Shown here: one piece after another, positions 43,984 to 52,128 of the stretch
Numbering within the stretch: position 1 is the first letter of the stretch
Layout of the letters: each line of letters opens with the position of its first letter
Assembly (NCBI GenBank): GCA_947479755.1
Contig: CANKAM010000013.1
Location: 1 to 64,000 of the forward strand
Length of the DNA stretch: 64,000 bases
Source: Bacteroidota bacterium
GTDB lineage: Bacteria; Bacteroidota; Bacteroidia; SXHM01
Reading direction: 5' to 3'
The notes under the pieces: model-generated
Database searches by the model: none
What the model was told of the DNA's origin: nothing
Seen by the model: only the letters and a program-made list of their open reading frames with translations
Program-made: the position numbers and the translations under genes

Positions 43984-44063
43984 AAAGCGAAAAAAGGTTT
44001 TGGTTAAGTATTCTGCAGATGCAACGCTTTTTGTTATTCCATAAAAAAGATTTCTTCCAATCC

Positions 44064-44094
44064 TTGCTTGGTGTTGCAAAATTGATTTCTTTTG
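44064..44094 (+). promoter_or_regulatory. Promoter of the collagen-like protein gene
   Basis: TTG (44064-44066, within TTGCTTGGTGTT) is followed after 20 bases by TTCTTTTG, one mismatch from TAnnTTTG. The same TTGCTTGGTGTT string occurs at 49055, also 20 bases before a -7 element. Confidence 0.5.
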
Positions 44095-44131
44095 TGCGCC
44101 TTCTAATCAAATCAACCTAAAACCTAACACC

Positions 44132-45796
44132 ATGCAAAAACTACTTCTCTTGCCTCTTGCCTCTTGCTTCTTGTTTCTTGCTTCTCGGGCCCAGGCTCCC
44201 GAAAAAATGAATTACCAGGGTGTAGCCCGCGACCTGAGCGGCAACGTAATTGCTAGTCAGCCGATAGGCCTGCAGGTAATACTGCACAGCGGCTCAGGCA
44301 GCGGGCCTGTAGTTTATCAGGAAACACAAACAGCAACTACCAACGCATTCGGTTTATTTAATGTTCAGATAGGTGCAGGCACCGTTCAGTCAGGAACCTT
44401 TGCAGGCATTAACTGGGGCGGAAACTCCTATTATGTAGAAGTAGCAATGGATGCTACAGGCGGAACATCGTACACCAGCATGGGCAATCAGCAGCTGATT
44501 TCAGTACCCTATGCTTTGTATGCCAAAACAGCCGGAACCAGCGGCCCTCAGGGCCCAACAGGCCCGGCAGGTGCAACGGGATCTACAGGTGCTGCCGGTG
44601 CAACAGGGAGTGTGGGCGCAACAGGTGCTGCCGGTGTAACAGGCCCAACAGGCGTGGGAGTTGTCGGAGCAACCGGACCTACCGGTGCTGCCAACGCCAG
44701 CGGAACGGTGGACTATGTAGCCAAATTTACGCCTGACGGAACCACCCTTGGTAACTCAGTAATCTTTGATGATGGATCGTATGTTGGAATAGGTACCAAC
44801 TCCCCGGCTGCTGCATTGCACGTGGAGCATGTTGCCGGTGCCGGTATCCTTAACAGATCTACTGCCGGTTTCAGCTCAATAGATATTGATGCTTCCAATG
44901 GTGATGCTGCCTTGCGTTTTGCACGTGCAGGAGTTAATCAATGGAATACCCGTAACCGCCCGGCCGATGATTATTATGAGATCTTTGAACTGGGTGGCGG
45001 AGGTAGCAGGTTTATTATACAGGATGGTACCGGAAATGTTGGTATTGCAAACAGCTCGCCTGCCAGCAAGCTGTCCGTTACAGGCGGTGCCGATTTCAGC
45101 AGCAATGTGGGTATAGGAACTACAGCACCTGCGCAACTCTTTCAGCTGAACGGAACCACTTCCATGGGTGCCGACCTTGCCAATGCAGTTTTCTACGGAA
45201 ATATCAGTGGGCAATCGGTAGCTGTCAACATTACCGGTAACTCAACCGGAACCCCCGCAGGAACAGCCATTACAAGAACACTGATAGGCGCACACAACCC
45301 AACTCCTCCTGGAATAACACAAGGTTCAGACTACTACTATGCAGTGTGGGGCCATGCTTACTCAGGCGGTTCAAGCGCACATGGTCTTATTGCCTCTTAC
45401 GGAGCCGATCCCAATAACTCAACTAACTCAGCCTTTCTTGCCAATTCAATCTATGCAGCTTATTTTAATGGTAATGTTGGTGTCGGAACCAGTAACCCAA
45501 AGAGCATTCTTGACGTGAATGGTGCGCTGGGAACCAAAATATCAACACAAACGGGCTCTGCCGATGTTACCCTTGATAACACTGCCACCGTTTGGTATTT
45601 TACCGGAACGGCCAACGTGCTACTTCCTGCCGCCAATACCTGCACCAACAGGCGCTATATGATTGCAAACCGCAGTGCGTCTGTACGCACCATTTCTGCC
45701 TTCATAAGCCTCTCAGGCGTTTCAAGCACCAGCATAGCAGGCAATGTAAGCATTGAGATTATTTCGGATGGTACCAACTGGTTAAGGCTGGATTAA
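44132..45796 (+). CDS. Exported collagen-like repeat protein
   Basis: This 554-residue protein has a signal peptide ending SRAQA and an N-terminal domain beginning PEKMNYQGVARDLSG. A Gly-X-Y triple-helix stretch of about 17 triplets at about 135-190 follows (GPQGPTGPAGATGSTGAAG). A fibre-like tail has recurring VGIGT-type turns (YVGIGTNSPAAALHV, NVGIGTTAPAQLFQL, NVGVGTSNPKSILDV) and ends DGTNWLRLD. It resembles surface fibres and phage tail-like proteins. No type A or B sorting domain is seen. Codons 6-20 consist of a heptanucleotide repeat, so expression may be phase-variable. Confidence 0.85.
   Translation: MQKLLLLPLASCFLFLASRAQAPEKMNYQGVARDLSGNVIASQPIGLQVILHSGSGSGPVVYQETQTATTNAFGLFNVQIGAGTVQSGTFAGINWGGNSYYVEVAMDATGGTSYTSMGNQQLISVPYALYAKTAGTSGPQGPTGPAGATGSTGAAGATGSVGATGAAGVTGPTGVGVVGATGPTGAANASGTVDYVAKFTPDGTTLGNSVIFDDGSYVGIGTNSPAAALHVEHVAGAGILNRSTAGFSSIDIDASNGDAALRFARAGVNQWNTRNRPADDYYEIFELGGGGSRFIIQDGTGNVGIANSSPASKLSVTGGADFSSNVGIGTTAPAQLFQLNGTTSMGADLANAVFYGNISGQSVAVNITGNSTGTPAGTAITRTLIGAHNPTPPGITQGSDYYYAVWGHAYSGGSSAHGLIASYGADPNNSTNSAFLANSIYAAYFNGNVGVGTSNPKSILDVNGALGTKISTQTGSADVTLDNTATVWYFTGTANVLLPAANTCTNRRYMIANRSASVRTISAFISLSGVSSTSIAGNVSIEIISDGTNWLRLD
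44148..44189 (+). repeat. Heptanucleotide tandem repeat TCTTGCY in the signal-peptide codons
   Basis: Units are TCTTGCC, TCTTGCC, TCTTGCT, TCTTGTT, TCTTGCT, then a degenerate TCTCGGG. Because seven is not a multiple of three, gain or loss of one unit would shift the reading frame. A similar run on the opposite strand occurs at 9701-9730. Confidence 0.8.
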
Positions 45797-45812
45797 ATTC
45801 TCACTACCTCCT

Positions 45813-45850
45813 AACCCCTGACAGGATTCTTTATCCTTTCAGGGGTTTTA
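45813..45850 (+). terminator. Terminator of the collagen-like protein gene
   Basis: AACCCCTGACAGGA and TCCTTTCAGGGGTT form a long stem with an ATTCTTTA-type loop and T-rich tail, 16 bases after the stop codon. Confidence 0.85.
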
Positions 45851-45970
45851 TTTTCCGCAACACTTGCTTGGCGTTCTATCCTTATTTCGGGTCATTTATC
45901 GAATACCCGTAACCCCCGGCCAACACTTCCGTTTCATGTCAGGCGCATAAAATCTGCGCGTTAATTTTTC

Positions 45971-47233
45971 ATGAAGCGAAGCCTACTCCTGTTTATTATC
46001 TCCTTTATCATCAGCGTTCAGGCGTTTGCGCTTTCCAGTTTTCCGCCCGATATGCTGGCAAACAAAACCTTTGCAGAGCGTTACTTTTACCTTGACCTGA
46101 TTTACGTAAAGTTTATGCCTGTCGAAGACAGCATCCGCTTTTTTGCCCGTGCCGAAGAAATACGTCAGTTGGGCAAACAAACCAACGACCGCGACCTGGA
46201 ACTGGAAGCCGACCTGCTTGAACTGAACTTCATAACCCAAAACACATTTAACAACAGCAAACAATGCGTAAACGGACTAAACAGATTGTTTGCTATTGCC
46301 GAAAAAGAAAACAACACCATACTGCTTGCCCGCCTCCACAACCTTGCCGCTGATTTCTACTGGAGAACCAATTACGAAAAAGCCTTTGAGCACTATCATG
46401 CCGAGTATGAAATTATAAAAGACATGAGCGTTGATGAATACCCCGCCAAGCAGAAGTCAATCTATGAACTGGGTAACAGCTATTGGTTTTTCCGCGATTA
46501 TGAAAATGCCATGGGCTACATGACCGAGGCTGCCGGCACTGATATTTTCAGCGATAATCTTTACTACACCCTGCAGTCAACCAACACCGTGGGTTTGTGT
46601 CATCAACAATTAGGCAATCTTGACTCGGCCGATTATTATTTCCACCGCGCCAATTCCATAGCCGTTACCGTTGGCAACGATGCCTGGGATGGCATTACCT
46701 CCGGCAACATCGGTTATGATTTATACCAGCGTCAGCAATATGATAATGCCTTGCCCCTGCTGCAAAAAGACCTTGATTTAAGCGTAAAGCGCTCAGACTA
46801 TGGCTGTGCCAGCGGAAGCCTTATTATTATTGCCGAAATAAATCTTGCAAAAGGTGATATTGCCCTTGCCGAAAAACAGGCAAAGCAGGCGCGTGAATGG
46901 GTGCATAACACAGGCGAATACGGCAGATTAAAAACCCTGTATGCGCTGATAAGCAGGATAAATCAGGAGAAAGGTAATGAAGCAGTTGCCTCGGTTTATC
47001 GCGACTCATCGCTAATGGTAAAAGACAGCCTTGAAGCTAAACTGGAAGCACTTTATGCACTGCGTGTGCAACAAAAAACAGCTTTACAAAAAGAACGCGA
47101 AGCCGCTGAGAGCAGCGAAAAAGCAATCGCTTTCTTTACCGCCTTTTTGGCGGTTATTGCAATAGCACTAATTGTTTTCTCTGTAATCCGGCTTGTACTT
47201 CAGTTGAAGAACAACAATACCGTTGGTGCTTAA
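45971..47233 (+). CDS. Exported TPR protein with C-terminal membrane helix
   Basis: This 420-residue protein has a signal peptide (SLLLFIISFIISVQAFAL) and several TPR-like helical repeats over about 40-340 (for example LADFYWRTNYEKAFEHYHAE and ALPLLQKDLDLSVKRSDY). A short coiled coil (QQKTALQKEREAAESSEKA) and a membrane helix at about 388-412 end the protein. This matches the input half of Bacteroidota TPR sensor kinases, but the protein stops eight residues after the helix, with no kinase domain. Its role may be signal input or complex scaffolding. Confidence 0.8.
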   Translation: MKRSLLLFIISFIISVQAFALSSFPPDMLANKTFAERYFYLDLIYVKFMPVEDSIRFFARAEEIRQLGKQTNDRDLELEADLLELNFITQNTFNNSKQCVNGLNRLFAIAEKENNTILLARLHNLAADFYWRTNYEKAFEHYHAEYEIIKDMSVDEYPAKQKSIYELGNSYWFFRDYENAMGYMTEAAGTDIFSDNLYYTLQSTNTVGLCHQQLGNLDSADYYFHRANSIAVTVGNDAWDGITSGNIGYDLYQRQQYDNALPLLQKDLDLSVKRSDYGCASGSLIIIAEINLAKGDIALAEKQAKQAREWVHNTGEYGRLKTLYALISRINQEKGNEAVASVYRDSSLMVKDSLEAKLEALYALRVQQKTALQKEREAAESSEKAIAFFTAFLAVIAIALIVFSVIRLVLQLKNNNTVGA

Positions 47234-47236
47234 TTA

Positions 47237-48106
47237 TCAGCTGATCCTCTCCAAAACGGTGTCAACCAATTTCTCAATCGCCTTCTTATAATCTTTGCTG
47301 AACTGCAAGGTAACGCGGTTGCCTATAATAGCGCAAACCGTTGCGCAATTATGTCCAAGCGCAGAGCCTAAGCCAAACAGGGCAGAGGTCTCCATTTCAA
47401 AGTTGGTAATGCGTTGTCCGTTATAATTGAATGAAGTCAGTTGTTCGTTCAGGCTCTTCATGGAGGCATTCAGTCGCAGCTCACGCCCCTGCGGAGCATA
47501 GAAACCCGGAGCGGTGGCAGTAATGCCTTTGTACATTCCCTTTTCCAGTTGACTGATAAGTTTTGCCGAGCCTTCAAAAAGATAAGGTCTCGGCAGATTG
47601 CTTTTCCAGTTGGTGTGTTGAATAAAGGCATCAACCAGCGCCTCATTTTCATCTGTATTTGCAACATCGTAATAATTCAGCAGCCCGTCAAAACCCAACC
47701 CGTGTGTGGATAGCAGAAAGCCGTCTACAGGAATATCGGCTTGCAGAGAGCCCGAAGTTCCTATGCGGATAATGTTGAGCGCAGTATGTTCTTTTTTAGC
47801 AACGCGTTCCTTCAAATCAATGTTTACGGCAGCGTCCAGTTCATTCACAACTATATCAATGTTGTCTGTGCCTATGCCGGTTGAAAGCGCGGTTATTTTT
47901 TTACTCCCAATATAACCCGTGTGGGTAACAAACTCGCGGTTCTGCATTTTAAACTCCACCTTATCAAAGCGATTTGAAATAGCGGCAACCCTTTCCTGGT
48001 CACCAACTACAAGTATCGTCTCAGCAATATTTTCGTGCAGAAGGTGAAGGTGATAAACACTGCCATCAGGGTTAAGAATTAATTCTGTTTCCGCTATTTT
48101 GTTCAT
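47237..48106 (-). CDS. Nucleoside (uridine) phosphorylase
   Basis: The ATG at 48106 gives 289 residues. A frame to 48139 adds unmatched residues. The family I phosphorylase core shows AETILVVGDQERV, STGIGTDNIDIVVNEL, IRIGTSGSLQADIP and the nucleoside-site motif TNFEMETSALFGL. It cleaves a nucleoside with phosphate, most likely uridine. It is convergent with the TPR gene with a three-base gap. Confidence 0.92.
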   Translation of the reverse strand: MNKIAETELILNPDGSVYHLHLLHENIAETILVVGDQERVAAISNRFDKVEFKMQNREFVTHTGYIGSKKITALSTGIGTDNIDIVVNELDAAVNIDLKERVAKKEHTALNIIRIGTSGSLQADIPVDGFLLSTHGLGFDGLLNYYDVANTDENEALVDAFIQHTNWKSNLPRPYLFEGSAKLISQLEKGMYKGITATAPGFYAPQGRELRLNASMKSLNEQLTSFNYNGQRITNFEMETSALFGLGSALGHNCATVCAIIGNRVTLQFSKDYKKAIEKLVDTVLERIS

Positions 48107-48160
48107 ATTACAGTATAATGTGTTAAATTCGCGCCTCAAAATTCAAAGCTAACCAAAAAC

Positions 48161-49036
48161 ATGAGCGAGCACAATAGAATACTAGTTCCGGTTGATTACT
48201 CACCACAATCTCTGATTGCACTTGAACAGGCTGCAAACTTAGCCAAAGTCTTCAATGCAGAATTGACTATCCTCAAAATAGCAGAAACCAGCAGCGTGAC
48301 CAGTTTCTTATCCTCAAAGCATATGGATGAGTTTTCTGCAGCACTTGAAGTGCAGCTGAAAGATTTTACTGCAGATCAGGTGAAAAAGTATGGTGTTGCA
48401 ATGACTCCTCTATTGAAAAAAGGAAAAGTATATGAAGCGGTTGTTGAAACTGCCGAAGAAATAAAAGCAACCTTTATTGTAATGGGAACCAGCGGCAGCG
48501 AAAGCGGAATGAAACGCTTTATTGGTTCTAATGCATTGCGCGTAGTTCGCGAATCTAAAATTCCGGTTATAACAATCAAAGGTTTAAGTCACCGCAAAGG
48601 CTGTCAGAATATTATTCTGCCGCTTGATTTAACAAAAGAAACCAAAGAAAAAGTAGGCAAAGCATTGGAATTTGCAAAACGTTTTGGTTCTACTATTCGT
48701 GTGGTATCGGTATTGTTTACCAGTGACGAGTTTATTGTAAACCGTCTTACCCGTCAGCTTGACCAGGTTAAAAAATTCATTGAAAAAGCAGGTGTTGAGT
48801 GCAGTGCCGAGATTATTAAAAGCACCAAAGGCAACGAATCGCTGGCGGAGGTAATTATTGATTACGGCAATAAAGCAAAAGGTGATCTGGTAATTATCAT
48901 GACCCAGCAGGAGAATGATTACACCGAGTATTTTATCGGCTCATCAGCACAGGGAATCATTAACCATTCTGATATTCCTGTGTTGAGCATCATTCCTCAG
49001 CCTTCAAAAGACACAACGGTTTTCACACCGTACTAA
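48161..49036 (+). CDS. Universal stress protein, two UspA domains
   Basis: This 291-residue cytoplasmic protein has two Usp domains, about 1-145 and 150-285. The first keeps the ATP-binding pattern G-x2-G-x9-GS (MGTSGSESGMKRFIGSNA). The second has the last part (YFIGSSAQGIINHSDIPVL) but lacks the first glycine pair, so only one domain is likely to bind ATP. A second such gene follows, pointing to a stress-response pair formed by duplication. Confidence 0.92.
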   Translation: MSEHNRILVPVDYSPQSLIALEQAANLAKVFNAELTILKIAETSSVTSFLSSKHMDEFSAALEVQLKDFTADQVKKYGVAMTPLLKKGKVYEAVVETAEEIKATFIVMGTSGSESGMKRFIGSNALRVVRESKIPVITIKGLSHRKGCQNIILPLDLTKETKEKVGKALEFAKRFGSTIRVVSVLFTSDEFIVNRLTRQLDQVKKFIEKAGVECSAEIIKSTKGNESLAEVIIDYGNKAKGDLVIIMTQQENDYTEYFIGSSAQGIINHSDIPVLSIIPQPSKDTTVFTPY

Positions 49037-49054
49037 TTTTTTAAAAGCACGTTG

Positions 49055-49085
49055 TTGCTTGGTGTTATTTTTTGCCGTATCTTTA
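49055..49085 (+). promoter_or_regulatory. Promoter of the second universal stress protein gene
   Basis: TTG (49055-49057, start of TTGCTTGGTGTT) is followed after 20 bases by TATCTTTA, one mismatch from TAnnTTTG. The predicted transcript starts near 49089, which favours the ATG at 49108 over the upstream GTG. Confidence 0.55.
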
Positions 49086-49107
49086 AGTGCGAAAAAACAC
49101 TACTGCT

Positions 49108-49977
49108 ATGAGCTTTAAAATCACACAAATTCTCACTCCTGTTGATTTCTCTGAAACCTCACAGGAAGCCTTGGAACACGCCATCTTTATGGCTAAAATA
49201 TTTAAGGCAAAATTGTTTTTTGTTCACGTAATTGAGCCCTCAAGCTACCAGTTTGAGATGAGCGAAATGGTTACGCTCAATGATAAAATCAAGAAGCTGG
49301 CCTACGATAAATTAGATGAACTGGCAGCAGCTGTTCATGTAGAACATGGCATTTACAAGCCCGAAATTTTAATTGAGTCAGGCAATATTTCTACTCAGAT
49401 TGTAGAGGCTGCAGATAAAATAAAAGCAAGCATTATTGTAATGGGAACGCATGGCGTTTCAGGCTTTGCTGAGTTTTTTATCGGAAGCAATGCTTACAAA
49501 GTAGTTACCCAGGCAGCATGTCCGGTACTTACGGTGCAAAGGCATGCATCAAAAAGTGGTTTCCGTAATATTGTGTTGCCAATTGACGGGTCTCATGCAT
49601 CGCGTCAGAAGGTGAAATATGCCGTTGAATTTGCAAAACATTATGGCTCAGTAGTGCATGTGGTAGAACTTATTCCTGATAAGGAACCGGGAACGCTTCA
49701 TAAATTTGAAGTGATAAAAAAACAGGTAAACGAGTATTTAGATGCTGCAGAAATTCCTAAAAAGAATAAGTTACTTGTTGGCGAAAACTTTGCAAAACTG
49801 GCAATGAAATATGCCAACGACAACGATGCTGATTTAATTATGATTATGACCGAACAGGATGAAAGCCTTACCGGTTTTATCATGGGACCTTCGGCACAGC
49901 AGATTGTAAATCATTCGCAGGTGCCGGTGCTGAGTATTACCCCTGAGGAAACGTATATTCCGATTGGAGGAATGTAA
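49108..49977 (+). CDS. Universal stress protein, two UspA domains (second copy)
   Basis: Starting at the ATG at 49108 (MSFKITQILTPVDFSE) gives 289 residues. Domain 1 has the intact nucleotide pattern MGTHGVSGFAEFFIGSNA. Domain 2 ends FIMGPSAQQIVNHSQVPVLS and lacks the GxxG. The layout and domain asymmetry mirror the preceding gene, so the two are tandem paralogs, each probably with its own promoter. Confidence 0.92.
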   Translation: MSFKITQILTPVDFSETSQEALEHAIFMAKIFKAKLFFVHVIEPSSYQFEMSEMVTLNDKIKKLAYDKLDELAAAVHVEHGIYKPEILIESGNISTQIVEAADKIKASIIVMGTHGVSGFAEFFIGSNAYKVVTQAACPVLTVQRHASKSGFRNIVLPIDGSHASRQKVKYAVEFAKHYGSVVHVVELIPDKEPGTLHKFEVIKKQVNEYLDAAEIPKKNKLLVGENFAKLAMKYANDNDADLIMIMTEQDESLTGFIMGPSAQQIVNHSQVPVLSITPEETYIPIGGM

Positions 49978-49983
49978 TTTCTG

Positions 49984-52101
49984 TTAAAGCCTGATTCCAA
50001 TCATCAGTACATCGTCCACCTGATCCAGTTTGCCTTTCCAGCTTTCGAACGTATTTACTAATGCTGTTTTCTGATCTTTCATTTCAAGCAGATGTATTTT
50101 CAGAAGCAATTCACGTAGCTGACTGTATTTAAATTTCTTTCCATCTGCTCCACCAAACTGGTCAGCAAAACCATCAGTAAAAATATAGATACAATCATTC
50201 GGCTGAATTTTTTCTGAATGGTTGGCAAAGGGTTGTAATTCATCTTTACTATAAACACCAACCGGAAACCGGTCGGCTTTTACTTCAATCAATTCGTTGT
50301 TACGAATAATGTATAGAGGATTTTTTGCGCCTGCATATTCCAGCATGGAAGTGCTTTTGTCGAAGCTGATAAGTGCTATATCCATCCCGTCTTTGGTATC
50401 GCTGCTTGCATTGCCTTGTTTAAGCGAGTTGATGATTCCGTTGCGCAGCGCATTAAGAATTTCACTCGGCTGCGTTATTCCTTTTTCAGAAACAATTTCG
50501 TTCAGCAATGTGCTGCCAAGCATTGCCATAAAAGCACCCGGAACTCCATGTCCTGTGCAGTCGGCAGAAGCAACAATGATTTTATCATTGCGTTTTGTGA
50601 ACCAATAGAAGTCACCGCTTACAATATCTTTTGGATGATAATAAATAAATGAATTTTGAAAATGCGTTTCAAACAAGCCGGGTGCAGCCAGCACCGCATC
50701 TTGTATTCTGCGGGTATAAATGATGCTATCGGTAATGTCTTTGTTTTTTGCTTCAATAATTTCTTTTTGCGCAACAATTTCCGCTGTGCGCTCTATCACT
50801 TGTTTCTCTAACTGAACATTTATCTGGTCGGTCAGGCGGTTCATTTCCTGCAACTGTTTCAGTGTTTCGGCCTGTGCTTTTTCTTTCTCTTCCTGCAACT
50901 CGCGGAAACGTTTTACCATAGAGAACGACAGAAAAATAACTTCCATTCCGTTACCCAGTTTCAAACTGTTTTCGGTAAGAAAATTATTGGGAATAAGGCT
51001 GAGGTTGTTGAGAATAAAAACAATTGCGCCAATAGTTAGAAATATAAATGCAATTGTAAAAAGTCGCGTTACCGGAGCTCCTTTTTTATGACGAAGCCAG
51101 ACAGTATAAAGAAAAATAAGTGTTGCTAAAAGACTAAAAATATTTACCAGCGGAAACACTAGTTCATAGATAAATCCATTGAACATACTCATGCCAAAAA
51201 ACAAAAATGCCAGTATAATGATGATGTTATAAACGTAGGTAGTCAGTTTTGGAAAATGCGTTGCTGTATCTAAGAACTCTTTAGCGTAGTTGGTAACAAA
51301 AAACAAAGTCATACTGGCACTAAATAGCACAATATGACTCGCCATCCACGGATTGTTGGGAAAGAAATATTGTGCTGAGAGTCCATCAAGTGAGAATTGC
51401 AGCAAAGCAATACTAAGCACATAAAATACGTAGTAAAAAAATACGCGTTGCCGCATAACCCAGAAGAAATAGAAATAGAGCAGGAAAACAAACAGCAACA
51501 TGCCATAATAAATGCCCATAAAATATTGTTCGGCATAATCACGTTCACGAAACTTCTCTGTTGTGCTTATTTCTAAAGGCAGGTTTATTACTTCACCATC
51601 GCTGCCCAACAACATATAAAACTGACTTTCCATTCCCGGGTAAAGTCTGATTTGAAAAACAGTGTTACGGTGCGGCACATCTTTTTCTTCAAACGGAATT
51701 CCGTCACCTGAAATTTTTATTGTATAGACGCCATTTGTATCAGGCAAATAAAGCTGGGCAAGATTGGTAATCGGTCGTGCCGTTCGAATGAAGAAATTTT
51801 TAGCTGCATTGCCTTCATAACGTATGTTAAACTTTACCCAATAGTTGGAATTGGTAAATTGAAGATTGGTATTGTCAAGAGTAATGGGTGAAAAAGAAAA
51901 ACTGTCTGGATTATTTTTCAGTTCGTCAAACGTGAGTTTGTGTGACTTGTCTTCGAGAATCCATGCACTTTTTGCAATGGAGCGACAGCCTTCAAAATCA
52001 TGATTAATAACAACAACAGGGTTTTCCTGCGCAAGCAGAAAAAGAGAAAAGATAATTAAAAGAGTTGTTAACGTAAATCTGTGCACCATAAAACCTATCA
52101 T
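49984..52101 (-). CDS. 7TMR-DISM sensor with SpoIIE/PP2C serine phosphatase
   Basis: This 705-residue membrane protein has a signal peptide, then a periplasmic 7TMR-DISMED2 carbohydrate-binding-like domain (about 35-170), seven membrane helices (about 190-395), a coiled coil (about 400-460) and a PP2C/SpoIIE phosphatase (about 480-705). The metal-binding motifs are DIVSGDFYW, ASADCTGHGVPGAFMAM and IFTDGFADQ. Such proteins dephosphorylate STAS anti-sigma antagonists. A second ATG at 52089 is an equally possible start. Confidence 0.92.
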   Translation of the reverse strand: MIGFMVHRFTLTTLLIIFSLFLLAQENPVVVINHDFEGCRSIAKSAWILEDKSHKLTFDELKNNPDSFSFSPITLDNTNLQFTNSNYWVKFNIRYEGNAAKNFFIRTARPITNLAQLYLPDTNGVYTIKISGDGIPFEEKDVPHRNTVFQIRLYPGMESQFYMLLGSDGEVINLPLEISTTEKFRERDYAEQYFMGIYYGMLLFVFLLYFYFFWVMRQRVFFYYVFYVLSIALLQFSLDGLSAQYFFPNNPWMASHIVLFSASMTLFFVTNYAKEFLDTATHFPKLTTYVYNIIIILAFLFFGMSMFNGFIYELVFPLVNIFSLLATLIFLYTVWLRHKKGAPVTRLFTIAFIFLTIGAIVFILNNLSLIPNNFLTENSLKLGNGMEVIFLSFSMVKRFRELQEEKEKAQAETLKQLQEMNRLTDQINVQLEKQVIERTAEIVAQKEIIEAKNKDITDSIIYTRRIQDAVLAAPGLFETHFQNSFIYYHPKDIVSGDFYWFTKRNDKIIVASADCTGHGVPGAFMAMLGSTLLNEIVSEKGITQPSEILNALRNGIINSLKQGNASSDTKDGMDIALISFDKSTSMLEYAGAKNPLYIIRNNELIEVKADRFPVGVYSKDELQPFANHSEKIQPNDCIYIFTDGFADQFGGADGKKFKYSQLRELLLKIHLLEMKDQKTALVNTFESWKGKLDQVDDVLMIGIRL

Positions 52102-52128
52102 TGAACGTAAACCGTTGGATTAGGTTTA

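Noticed and set aside
44132-45796. Collagen-like gene as a prophage tail fibre
   Set aside because: It has a Sec-type signal peptide, and no phage structural, lysis or integrase genes surround it.
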